DNA from: Pseudomonadota bacterium
GTDB taxonomy: Bacteria; Pseudomonadota; Gammaproteobacteria; Pseudomonadales; UBA5518
Length of the DNA: 28,609 bases
Assembly (NCBI GenBank): GCA_963204845.1
Contig: CAUJIL010000054.1
Span: 1-28,609 of the forward strand
Direction: 5' to 3'
Every line of letters starts with the position of its first letter. Within the stretch, counting starts at the first letter, position 1. Below, one piece after another: positions 18,339 to 25,574 of the stretch. The notes beneath the pieces were generated by a model. It was not told the origin of the DNA. It ran no database searches and worked only from the letters and a program-made list of their open reading frames with translations. The position numbers and the translations under genes are program-made.

Positions 18339-19177
18339 AGCACGCACTGCGCCTGCCCGCGCCGGCCAAGCTGAACCTGTTCCTGCACGTCACGGGGCGG
18401 CGCAGCGACGGCTATCACACGCTGCAGACCGTGTTCCAGCTGCTCGATTTCTGCGACGAACTCGAGTTCGTCGCGAGCACCGGACCGGACATCGAACTCG
18501 CGGGCGGTGTGCCGGGAGTCGCCGCCGAGGACAACCTTGTGGTGCGCGCAGCGCGCGCTCTCGCCGCGCGCTGCGCGGTGCGCCGCGGCGCGCGGATCCG
18601 CTTGCACAAGCGCATCCCGCACGGTGGCGGGCTCGGCGGCGGCAGCTCCGACGCCGCCACCACGCTGCTGGCGCTGAACCGGCTGTGGGAATGCGGGCTG
18701 TCGCTGGAGGAGCTGGCGCAGATCGGCGTCGGACTCGGGGCCGATGTGCCGGTGTTCGTGCACGGGCGCAGCGCGTGGGCCGAAGGCATCGGCGAGCAGC
18801 TCGCGCCGATCGCGCTGCCGTCGCGCTGGTACCTCGTGATCCGCCCCGGATGCGCGGTGAATACTGCCGCGATTTTCGCGGACCGGGAATTGACACGTAA
18901 TACCCCGCTCACGACAATAGCGGCCTTTTTGACGGACGGACATCGCAACGATTGCGAGGCCGTGGTCAGGAAAAAGTATCCGGAGGTCGATCGCGCGCTC
19001 GCGTGGCTGGGCACCTTCGGGGAAGCACGGATGAGCGGCACCGGCAGTTGCGTCTTCGCGGCGTTCGCGGACGCGCCGGCGGCGCGCGAGGTGGCCGCCC
19101 GCGTGCCGGCCGGGTGGGATCGCTTCGTCGCCCGTGGCATCGACCGTTCTCCGGCGCACGAGGCATTGTTCGACTGA
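18335..19177 (+). CDS. ispE: 4-(cytidine 5'-diphospho)-2-C-methyl-D-erythritol kinase
   Basis: IspE phosphorylates CDP-methylerythritol in the non-mevalonate isoprenoid pathway. The 280-residue GHMP kinase has PAPAKLNLFLHVTGRRSDGY at the N-terminus with the catalytic-site Lys, the ATP loop GGGLGGGSSDAA and, near the C-terminus, MSGTGSCVFA. The start is GTG at 18335, overlapping the lolB stop by four bases, and gives MKHALRLPAPAKLN, the family start. A stretch near 18880-18950 (DRELTRNTPLTTIAAF) is locally more AT-rich but keeps the family pattern. tRNA-Gln begins six bases after the stop codon. Confidence 0.96.
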   Translation: MKHALRLPAPAKLNLFLHVTGRRSDGYHTLQTVFQLLDFCDELEFVASTGPDIELAGGVPGVAAEDNLVVRAARALAARCAVRRGARIRLHKRIPHGGGLGGGSSDAATTLLALNRLWECGLSLEELAQIGVGLGADVPVFVHGRSAWAEGIGEQLAPIALPSRWYLVIRPGCAVNTAAIFADRELTRNTPLTTIAAFLTDGHRNDCEAVVRKKYPEVDRALAWLGTFGEARMSGTGSCVFAAFADAPAAREVAARVPAGWDRFVARGIDRSPAHEALFD

Positions 19178-19183
19178 ATCGAC

Positions 19184-19259
19184 TGGGGCGTCGCCAAGTG
19201 GCTAAGGCAGCGGGTTTTGATCCCGCCATTCGTAGGTTCGAGTCCTACCGCCCCAGCCA
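19184..19259 (+). tRNA. tRNA-Gln (anticodon TTG), CCA encoded
   Basis: A full cloverleaf can be drawn: acceptor stem TGGGGCG (19184-19190) pairs with CGCCCCA (19249-19255), discriminator G at 19256 and an encoded CCA at 19257-19259. The D arm contains AAGTGGCTAAGGC, the anticodon stem GCGGG/CCCGC closes the loop TTTTGAT with anticodon TTG, and the T arm contains GTAGGTTCGAGTCCTAC. A TTG anticodon reads CAA (Gln). It is six bases downstream of ispE and was probably co-transcribed and cut out of the lolB-ispE message; the same position is used in Pseudomonas as I recall. Confidence 0.97.
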
Positions 19260-19386
19260 GTCGACTGGTCCGGGAACACGCCAGCGGGACCCGCGAACGC
19301 CATGATCCGCCTGCCCACGCCCGCGCACCGCGCCAGCCAGCGAAACACCGACCTTGCGTAATCCGGTCACCAGCAGGAACCCCGAC

Positions 19387-20331
19387 GTGTCAGAGATGAT
19401 GCTCTTCACGGGCAGCGCCAACCCGGAACTGGCGCAGAAGATCGTGCAGCGTCTGGGCCTGCGCCTCGGCTGCGCGACGCTCGGGCGCTTCAGCGACGGC
19501 GAGATCAGCATCGAAATCGTCGAGAACGTGCGCGGCAAGGACGTGTTCGTGATCCAGTCGACCTGCGCGCCGACCAACGACAACCTGATGGAACTGATCC
19601 TGATGATCGACGCGCTGCGCCGTTCCTCGGCCTCGCGCATCACCGCGGTGGTTCCGTATTTCGGCTACTCGCGCCAGGACCGGCGCGTGCGCTCGAGCCG
19701 TGTTCCGATCAGCGCCAAGGTCGTGGCCGACATGATGGCCAAGGCCGGCGTGAACCGCGTGCTGACGGTGGACCTGCACGCCGAGCAGATCCAGGGCTTC
19801 TTCGACGTGCCGGTGGACAACGTCTATGGTTCGGCGATCCTGATCGACGACATCGAGCGCCAGCGCTACCAGAACCTGATGGTGGTCTCGCCCGACATCG
19901 GCGGCGTGGTGCGCGCGCGCGCGATCGCCAAGCAGATGAACGACCTCGACCTCGCGATCATCGACAAGCGCCGCCCGAAGGCCAACGAGGCGCAGGTGAT
20001 GCACATCATCGGCGACGTGGCGGGGCGCACCTGCCTGGTGATCGACGACATGGTCGACACCGCCGGCACGCTGTGCAAGGCCGCGCAGGCGCTGAAGGAC
20101 AACGGCGCCGCGAAGGTCATCGCCTACTGCACGCACGCGGTGCTCTCGGGCAACGCAATCGCCAACATCGAGGGGTCGGTGCTCGACGAACTGGTGGTCA
20201 CCGACACCATCCCGCTGTCCGCGGCCGGCAAGGCCTGCCCGCGCATCCGCCAGCTGAGCAGCGCGCCGCTGCTGGCCGAGGCGGTGCGCCGCGTCAGCAA
20301 CGAGGAATCCATCAGCGCGATGTTCGCCTGA
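19387..20331 (+). CDS. prs: Ribose-phosphate pyrophosphokinase (PRPP synthetase)
   Basis: Prs makes PRPP from ribose 5-phosphate and ATP, the precursor for nucleotides, histidine and tryptophan. The protein (314 residues from the GTG at 19387) starts SEMMLFTGSANPELAQKI after the initiator, matching the family, with FGYSRQDRR, VTVDLHAEQIQGFF-like VLTVDLHAEQIQGFF, and the PRPP loop VIDDMVDTAGTL. The GTG is preceded by AGGAAC at a good distance; a TTG at 19354 would add 11 residues without family support. A strong hairpin terminator follows ten bases after the stop. Confidence 0.97.
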   Translation: MSEMMLFTGSANPELAQKIVQRLGLRLGCATLGRFSDGEISIEIVENVRGKDVFVIQSTCAPTNDNLMELILMIDALRRSSASRITAVVPYFGYSRQDRRVRSSRVPISAKVVADMMAKAGVNRVLTVDLHAEQIQGFFDVPVDNVYGSAILIDDIERQRYQNLMVVSPDIGGVVRARAIAKQMNDLDLAIIDKRRPKANEAQVMHIIGDVAGRTCLVIDDMVDTAGTLCKAAQALKDNGAAKVIAYCTHAVLSGNAIANIEGSVLDELVVTDTIPLSAAGKACPRIRQLSSAPLLAEAVRRVSNEESISAMFA

Positions 20332-20340
20332 TGGCGCAAC

Positions 20341-20366
20341 GGGAAGGGCGTGCGCCCTTCCCTTTC
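20341..20366 (+). terminator. Rho-independent-like terminator after prs
   Basis: GGGAAGGGCG at 20341-20350 and its exact complement at 20353-20362 form a 9-10 bp GC-rich hairpin with a very small loop, followed by TTT (CCCTTTCA). The T run is short, so termination may be partial. It lies ten bases after the prs stop and before the rplY ribosome site AAAGGAG, so it could attenuate read-through from the TPR-lolB-ispE-tRNA-prs unit into rplY. Confidence 0.65.
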
Positions 20367-20428
20367 ACCACTGGCGGCTTCCATCCCGGTCGCAGGGAGG
20401 AAGTCCGCACGACAAAGGAGTACAGACC

Positions 20429-21040
20429 ATGTCTGGCGAATTTGTATTGAACGCCGCTGCCCGCGGCGACGCAGGGAAAGGTGCGAGCCGCCGCCTGCGC
20501 CGGACCGACCAGGTACCGGCGATCGTCTACGGCGGCACGGCCGCACCACGCAACGTCGCCGTGTCGCATCGCGAACTGGTGAAGGCGCTGGAGAACGAGG
20601 CGTTCTTCTCCCACCTGATCACGCTGAAGATCGAGGACGGCAACGAGGAAGTAATCCTGAAGGACCTGCAGCGCCATCCGTCGCGCCCGCTGATCCTGCA
20701 CGCGGACTTCCAGCGTGTGAGCCGCGACCGCAAGCTCCACGTCCACATCCCGCTGCACTTCGTGAACCAGGACAGGTGCCACGGCGTGAAGAACCAGGGC
20801 GGCGTCATCCAGCACAACGCGAACGAAGTGCACGTGAGCTGCCTGCCGCAGGATCTGCCCGAGTTCATCGAGGTCGACATGCTGTCCTACCACGTCGGGC
20901 AGTCGGTTCACCTCTCGGATCTGGTGCTGCCGCCCGGCGTCGAGAGCGTCGAGCTGTCGCACGGACCGGAGCACGACATCCCGGTCGCCACCGTGCTGGC
21001 ACCGAAGGGTGGCGCGGTCGAGGAAACCGAGCAGGCCTGA
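20429..21040 (+). CDS. rplY: 50S ribosomal protein L25, long Ctc (TL5) form
   Basis: The 203-residue protein is the long form of L25: an N-terminal 5S rRNA-binding domain (RRLRRTDQVPAIVYGG, then LEDGNEEVILKDLQRHP-like KIEDGNEEVILKDLQRHP and LHADFQRV) and a C-terminal beta domain (VHIPLHFVNQD, later GQSVHLSDLVLPPGVE). Short L25 proteins such as that of E. coli have about 94 residues. A strong AAAGGAG ribosome site precedes the ATG. It lies between the prs terminator and pth; related proteins are called general stress protein Ctc. Confidence 0.95.
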   Translation: MSGEFVLNAAARGDAGKGASRRLRRTDQVPAIVYGGTAAPRNVAVSHRELVKALENEAFFSHLITLKIEDGNEEVILKDLQRHPSRPLILHADFQRVSRDRKLHVHIPLHFVNQDRCHGVKNQGGVIQHNANEVHVSCLPQDLPEFIEVDMLSYHVGQSVHLSDLVLPPGVESVELSHGPEHDIPVATVLAPKGGAVEETEQA

Positions 21041-21097
21041 CGAGTGCTGCGGCTGCCGTCGTCCGACGGCGGTCGCATCCCCGGCCACCGACCCCCG

Positions 21098-21688
21098 TTG
21101 ACCACGCCGCTCGCGCTGATCGTCGGGCTGGGCAACCCCGGACCCGAATACCACCGCACCCGCCACAACGCGGGAGCGGATTTCGTGAGCGCGCTCGCCG
21201 CGCACTGCAACGCGACGCTGAAGCCCGAAGCGCGCTTCCACGGCCTCGCGGCGCGCGTGACGATCGCCGGACACGACGTCCGGCTGCTGATTCCGCAGAC
21301 CTGGATGAACCGCAGCGGCCAGGCGGTGGCGCCCGCGCTGAATTTCTTCAAGCTCGCGCCGGAGCAACTGCTCGTGGCCTACGACGAGCTGGACCTGCCG
21401 CCCGGCGAGGTACGCTTCAAGTTCGACGGCGGCCATGGCGGCCACAACGGACTGCGCGACATCATCGCCGCGCTCGGCAACAACCGCGCGTTCCACCGGC
21501 TGCGCATCGGCATCGGTCACCCGGGTGCGCGCGAAAAGGTGTCGCCGCACGTGTTGTCGCGCCCGTCCCCGATGGACCGGCGGCTGATCGATCTGTGCAT
21601 CGAGGAAGCGCTCCAGGTGCTCCCGGACGCGGTGGCCGGCAACTGGCCGATCGCGCTGAACCGTCTCAACAGTTTCAGGGCCGAATGA
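21098..21688 (+). CDS. pth: Peptidyl-tRNA hydrolase
   Basis: Pth frees tRNA from peptidyl-tRNAs that drop off ribosomes. The sequence shows LIVGLGNPGPEYHRTRHNAG with the catalytic His (His23 from this start), the Asn of GNPG, PQTWMNRSGQAV, VAYDELDLPPG and GGHGGHNGLRDI. I chose the TTG at 21098 because it gives MTTPLALIVGLGNPG, as in relatives; a GTG at 21044 is the alternative and would add an unconserved 18-residue leader. Neither start has a clear ribosome site, so N-terminal data would be needed to settle it. About 196 residues is the family length. Its stop is one base before the ychF ATG. Confidence 0.94.
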   Translation: MTTPLALIVGLGNPGPEYHRTRHNAGADFVSALAAHCNATLKPEARFHGLAARVTIAGHDVRLLIPQTWMNRSGQAVAPALNFFKLAPEQLLVAYDELDLPPGEVRFKFDGGHGGHNGLRDIIAALGNNRAFHRLRIGIGHPGAREKVSPHVLSRPSPMDRRLIDLCIEEALQVLPDAVAGNWPIALNRLNSFRAE

Positions 21689-21689
21689 C

Positions 21690-22781
21690 ATGGGTTTCAA
21701 CTGCGGTATCGTCGGACTGCCGAACGTCGGCAAGTCCACGCTCTTCAACGCGCTGACGCGCGCCGGCATCGCGGCATCGAACTTTCCGTTCTGCACGATC
21801 GAACCGAACACCGGCATCGTGCCGGTGCCCGATCCGCGGCAGGACCGCATCGCGGAGATCGTGAAGCCACAGCGCATCGTGCCCACCACCATGGAGTTCG
21901 TCGACATCGCCGGGCTGGTCGCCGGCGCCTCGAAGGGCGAGGGCCTCGGCAACCAGTTTCTCGCCAACATCCGCGAGACCGACGCCATCGCGCACGTGGT
22001 GCGCTGCTTCGAGGACGACAACGTGATCCACGTCGCGAGCCGCATCGATCCGCTCGGCGACATCGAGGTGATCAACACCGAACTCGCGCTGGCGGATCTG
22101 GAAAGCGGGGAACGGCAACTGCAGCGCGTTGCGCGCTTCGCCAAGGGGGGCGACAAGGACGCGCTGCGGCAGAAGAATCTGCTCGAGAAGCTGTTGCCGC
22201 ACCTGAACGAGGGCCGCCCAGCGCGTTCGCTGGCGATGAGCGAGGACGAGCGCGCCACGCTGCGCGAGCTCCACCTGCTCACCGCCAAGCCGACGATGTA
22301 CATCGCGAACGTCGCCGAGGACGGCTTCACCGACAACCCCCACCTCGCCGCCGTGGAACGCCATGCCGCCGCCGAGGGCGCGATGGTGGTACCGATCTGC
22401 AACAAGCTCGAGGCCGAGATCGCCGAGCTCGAGGAAAGCGAACGCGCCGAATTCCTCGCCGCCCTGGGCTTCGAGGAACCGGGACTCAACCGCGTGATCC
22501 GCGCCGGCTACCGCCTGCTGAGCCTGCAGACCTATTTCACGGCCGGCGTGCAGGAAGTGCGCGCCTGGACGGTGCGCATCGGCGCGCGTGCGCCGGAGGC
22601 CGCCGGCGTGATCCACACCGATTTCCAGAAGGGCTTCATACGCGCCGAAGTGATCGCCTACGAGGACTTCGTGCAGCTTCGCGGCGAACAGGGCGCGAAG
22701 GATGCCGGCAAATGGCGTCTCGAGGGCAAGGACTACGTCGTGCAGGACGGCGACGTGATCCACTTCCGGTTCAACGTCTGA
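21690..22781 (+). CDS. ychF: Redox-regulated ATPase YchF (Obg-family)
   Basis: YchF (OLA1 family) belongs to the Obg GTPases but prefers ATP; it binds ribosomes and responds to oxidative stress. The 363-residue protein has the P-loop GLPNVGKS (9-16), G2/G3 region EPNTGIVPVPD and DIAGLVAGASKGEGLGNQFL, the altered base-recognition motif NVAEDG in place of NKxD, a central coiled coil and a C-terminal TGS domain (AWTVRIGARAPEAAGVIH to the end VIHFRFNV). It is translationally close to pth, one base apart, the usual pair in gammaproteobacteria. Confidence 0.97.
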   Translation: MGFNCGIVGLPNVGKSTLFNALTRAGIAASNFPFCTIEPNTGIVPVPDPRQDRIAEIVKPQRIVPTTMEFVDIAGLVAGASKGEGLGNQFLANIRETDAIAHVVRCFEDDNVIHVASRIDPLGDIEVINTELALADLESGERQLQRVARFAKGGDKDALRQKNLLEKLLPHLNEGRPARSLAMSEDERATLRELHLLTAKPTMYIANVAEDGFTDNPHLAAVERHAAAEGAMVVPICNKLEAEIAELEESERAEFLAALGFEEPGLNRVIRAGYRLLSLQTYFTAGVQEVRAWTVRIGARAPEAAGVIHTDFQKGFIRAEVIAYEDFVQLRGEQGAKDAGKWRLEGKDYVVQDGDVIHFRFNV

Positions 22782-22826
22782 GCCGTCGCGCAGGGCTGCG
22801 CGTGTCCGTGCGGGCCATGCGCCACA

Positions 22827-22866
22827 CGGCCGGCGACCGGCCGGCGGCGGACGGCGGACGGCGGAC
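22827..22866. repeat. GC hairpin followed by a three-copy GGCGGAC heptamer repeat
   Basis: In the 113-base gap after ychF, CGGCCGG (22827-22833) and CCGGCCG (22837-22843) can pair with a three-base loop; there is no T run. Directly after it the heptamer GGCGGAC is repeated three times (22846-22866). The hairpin might help end the ychF transcript. The heptamers lie upstream of the ribosome site of the next gene and could vary in number between strains. Confidence 0.6.
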
Positions 22867-22894
22867 GGCCTGGAGCGTAGCGGGAGGGCAATCG

Positions 22895-23401
22895 ATGAGC
22901 AGCAATACCGATTCCGCGACGCGGCTGGCCGCGCTGGAAGCGCGACTCACCGAGCTCGAGGACCGCGAGGCGATCCGCAACCTGATCGCCAGCTACGGTC
23001 CGCTCGCCGACAGCGGCGATGCCGTCGGCGTTGCCGCGCTGTGGTGTGACGACGGGGTGTACGAGGTCGGCGGCTTCGGGGCGAACCGGGGGCACGCGGC
23101 GATCGCGGCGCTGATCGAGGGTTCCACGCACCAGCAGCTCATGCACGACGGCTGCGCGCACCTGCTCGGGCCGGTGCACATCCGTATCGACGGCGCGCAA
23201 GCGGTGGCGCTCGGGCACAGCTGTGTGCTGCGTCACCGCGACGGCGGCTTCGAAGCCTGCCGCGTCTCGGCGAACCGCTGGGAACTCGCCCGCGAAGCCG
23301 ACGGCCGGTGGCGCGTGACGCGGCGCAGCAACCGGCCGCTCGACGGCGACCCCGCGGCACGTGCGCTGCTGAGCCCCGGGCGCGCAACCGCCGGTGCCTA
23401 G
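22895..23401 (+). CDS. NTF2-like (SnoaL-type) protein
   Basis: A 168-residue protein with the pattern of small alpha/beta-cone NTF2-like proteins: RLTELEDREAIRNLIASYGP, then ADSGDAVGVAALWCDDGVYE, a GHAAIAALIEG segment and HLLGPVHIRIDG. The fold is used by hydroxysteroid isomerases, polyketide cyclases and many proteins of unknown function. No substrate can be named. The ATG at 22895 is preceded by GGGAGGG at a good distance. It is the last high-GC gene before the composition change; its stop codon TAG overlaps the stop codon of the convergent lipoprotein gene (shared CTAG). Confidence 0.85.
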   Translation: MSSNTDSATRLAALEARLTELEDREAIRNLIASYGPLADSGDAVGVAALWCDDGVYEVGGFGANRGHAAIAALIEGSTHQQLMHDGCAHLLGPVHIRIDGAQAVALGHSCVLRHRDGGFEACRVSANRWELAREADGRWRVTRRSNRPLDGDPAARALLSPGRATAGA

Positions 23402-25014
23402 TCGATACGCAGGTGCACAATCCCCCCGAAGGCCGGATAGATGGGTTCTCCGTCGGGTAGCAGCTGCAGCGCCAGCATGATCGGGTTGTAACGCTCACTC
23501 GCGCCCAGGGTGTAGACGGCGCGCGTCTCGCCGCTGTCCCAGTCGAGGACTTCCCACACCCACTTGCCGTTCCTGATGCCCAGGACATGCAGTCCGCGGT
23601 CCCGTTCCGATACGATGGGCACGCTGTTGGGGCTGGATACGTCGCTGCGTATCCACGCCACCTCGACCCGTTGCGTCCGGGGGTTCCACTGGAACTTCTG
23701 GATACCCGCAGGGGTGCGTTTCGGGTCCTTCATTTTGAGCTGCACGTCGAGGGTCATCGCCTCGTTGGTCTTCACCTGGTTGTTGGCCAGTACGGCCCCG
23801 TTCTCGAACACCGTGGCCGAGCATTCGGAGTAGGAGTTGTCGAGGGACGCGTCGCCGAAATTCGCCGGCAGGATGCCGGCTATCCGGCGGCTGGAGGTGC
23901 CGGGAAGCTGCCGCCAGTCCTCGGGGATGTCGTCGCGCCAGAAAAAGATCAGGTTGTTGACGTCGGCGCCGTCGGCGCTGATGACAAAGCGGTACGGGTC
24001 GCCCGCGGCTCCCATCAGGGCCGGGGTAGTGCCCGAACCCCGCTCGCCGCGCAGGACCGTGTTGAAGTGCCCGTTCTCATAGGGTTCGCTCCAGGCTCCG
24101 TCCGCCGGACTGGTACTGAAACCCGCTCCCGTCCACACCAGCTTGTGCAGCGCCTTGCTGCCATTGACGTAGATACCCCCGTGCTCGTCGATGGCGATGC
24201 TGTTCCATATCTGCTCATCCTCGAGATTGTGGTAGTAGGCCTGGCTCAGGTCGGGCGTGATGGCGATCACGGTGCCGTCGATAGTGACGGCAACGATATG
24301 ACCATCGGGCGCCATATTCAGGCCGATCAGGATCACCATGGGCATCTTCAGACCGAGTTGCAGGTCCAGCCTGTTGAAGCTGTACTGCCCTGCCTTGGCA
24401 ATTCCCGACCGGGGATTGCCCGGTTCGGCATCGGTGTAGGCGACCACCCCGTCCCGGTTGCCGACATAGAGGATGCCGGCGCTGTTGATCATCGCGTAGT
24501 AGGCACGCAGGCCTTCCAACTGGTATCCGTTCCAGTAGTCCGCCAGGGACTCATGGTCCGCACTGCCCAACTCCGCCGCGTCCAGCGCCCGCAGTTTTTC
24601 CTGCATATCCGCGGGAGAAAAGCGCGGGAACTTGTCCGGCTCCAGCGGCAGCTCGGCGATTTTTTCCCACCTGTTGTCCGCCGACAGTCGCAACTTCATG
24701 ATGCGATCGACCTGGGCTACCCAGAATACGCGCTGCCCGTCGGGATAGACATGATCGAGAATGCCGCCGGCTATTGGCGAAGACCACAGCAGGTCGATCT
24801 CGTCCTCACTCAGCACCCTGCCGGGGGACTGCGGCCCTGCCACGTCGAACGAATCGCTTTGTGCGGTATCGCAGTGAATGAGTGGACACATCCCTTCGGC
24901 AAGACCGGGGACCTGGCCCATGTCCGACTCGATGGGGATGTTCTCCTGCGCACAGGCGGAAAGCATGGCGAGCAGGAGAACGAGCGCGACGTGCAACCAT
25001 TTCATCACCGGCAT
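23398..25014 (-). CDS. Beta-propeller-like lipoprotein of unknown function
   Basis: A 538-residue exported protein. The signal peptide has a strong hydrophobic core (VALVLLLAML) and the lipobox LSAC with Cys21; Ala at +2 predicts outer-membrane sorting. The body has repeated short beta-rich elements of the kind seen in PQQ/quinoprotein-like propellers (YVGNRDGVVAYTDAEPG, IVAVTIDGTVIAITPD, SIAIDEHGGIYVNG, GSGTTPALMG). No catalytic residues or PQQ ligands can be assigned. Cysteines at GMCPLIHCD and SECSAT could form disulfides. Starts at 25014 or 25005 (MKWLHVALV) are both possible. It is the last gene of the minus-strand accessory cluster, six bases after the SRPBCC gene. Confidence 0.8.
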   Translation of the reverse strand: MPVMKWLHVALVLLLAMLSACAQENIPIESDMGQVPGLAEGMCPLIHCDTAQSDSFDVAGPQSPGRVLSEDEIDLLWSSPIAGGILDHVYPDGQRVFWVAQVDRIMKLRLSADNRWEKIAELPLEPDKFPRFSPADMQEKLRALDAAELGSADHESLADYWNGYQLEGLRAYYAMINSAGILYVGNRDGVVAYTDAEPGNPRSGIAKAGQYSFNRLDLQLGLKMPMVILIGLNMAPDGHIVAVTIDGTVIAITPDLSQAYYHNLEDEQIWNSIAIDEHGGIYVNGSKALHKLVWTGAGFSTSPADGAWSEPYENGHFNTVLRGERGSGTTPALMGAAGDPYRFVISADGADVNNLIFFWRDDIPEDWRQLPGTSSRRIAGILPANFGDASLDNSYSECSATVFENGAVLANNQVKTNEAMTLDVQLKMKDPKRTPAGIQKFQWNPRTQRVEVAWIRSDVSSPNSVPIVSERDRGLHVLGIRNGKWVWEVLDWDSGETRAVYTLGASERYNPIMLALQLLPDGEPIYPAFGGIVHLRID

Positions 25015-25020
25015 CCGGCG

Positions 25021-25470
25021 TTACTGGTTGCTGCGCCCTGATTGCGCCTTTCGTTGGTCCAGGTAATCCCCGACCCACTGCATGATCATTTCATAGAATC
25101 CCCGGGTATTGGCGGTGGCCTGGTCCTCGCCGATACCATCGGCCTCGCACTGGCAGGCCCAGTGGATGCGACAGTGGCCGTCGTCGAGTCCGAACACCTG
25201 GGCGCGGGCCGTGTAATTCCTGACCTGCAGGTAGGCGACACTGGGAACGGAGTAGTCGAGAATCATCTGCTCGTGATCGATGGCATCCATCCGCTCCGCC
25301 AGGACCGGCATGCCCTGGACGGTGACGTGACGGATCATGCCCACTCCCTCGCCTTCCAGTTCCACTTTTTCAATCGCCGGTATCCAGCTGATATCGCCGA
25401 AATTCGCCAGCATTGCCCACAAGATATCCGCACTGGAATCGAACTCCCGCTCGATACTGACCTTGACCAT
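25021..25470 (-). CDS. SRPBCC (START-fold) family protein
   Basis: A 149-residue protein with the pattern of the polyketide cyclase/dehydrase and lipid-transport group: SIEREFDSSADILWAMLANF, then GDISWIPAIEKVELEGEGVG and MIRHVTVQGMPVLAERMDAI, with a C-terminal long helix (TRGFYEMIMQWVGDYLDQRK). This fold makes a deep hydrophobic pocket that binds lipids, sterols, polyketides or aromatic compounds. No signal peptide, so cytoplasmic. The ATG at 25470 follows a good AGGAG ribosome site that overlaps the stop of the upstream remnant frame. A ligand-binding or cyclase role is an inference only. Confidence 0.85.
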   Translation of the reverse strand: MVKVSIEREFDSSADILWAMLANFGDISWIPAIEKVELEGEGVGMIRHVTVQGMPVLAERMDAIDHEQMILDYSVPSVAYLQVRNYTARAQVFGLDDGHCRIHWACQCEADGIGEDQATANTRGFYEMIMQWVGDYLDQRKAQSGRSNQ

Positions 25471-25472
25471 AA

Positions 25473-25568
25473 CTACTCCTGTGATAGCTGTGAAATGCTC
25501 ACCAGACCGGCGGCGGCGCCGGTGACCATGGCCTGTTTCCCGTTCAGCTCACACTGCCGGTAACTCAT
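25473..25568 (-). pseudogene. 31-codon frame resembling the first strand and Gly-rich turn of an SDR
   Basis: Between the SDR gene and the SRPBCC gene an ATG at 25568 opens a frame of 31 codons ending in TAG at 25475-25473. Its middle, LNGKQAMVTGAAAGLV, looks like the N-terminal beta strand and the TGxxxGxG cofactor loop of a short-chain dehydrogenase; after that the similarity stops and the frame ends with SISQLSQE. It differs from the intact neighbour SDR, so it is not a simple duplication of its start. The best reading is the stump of a second SDR gene whose remainder was deleted; a real small peptide or a chance match are alternatives. GGGAG lies only one base before the ATG, too close for efficient use. 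Confidence 0.5.
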
Positions 25569-25574
25569 ACTCCC

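Noticed and set aside
20312..22489. Long minus-strand open frame of 725 codons opposite rplY, pth and ychF
   Set aside because: It lies antisense to three well-supported genes, has no recognisable domain and is rich in Arg, Ala, Gly and His runs typical of high-GC shadow frames.
22712..22894. Upstream extension of the NTF2-like protein into the end of ychF
   Set aside because: The extra residues are shadow sequence of ychF and the GC repeat; the ATG at 22895 has a good ribosome site.
23398..25014. PQQ-dependent alcohol dehydrogenase
   Set aside because: No PQQ or calcium ligand pattern and no haem c motif could be seen in the lipoprotein; only a general propeller-like repeat texture supports it.
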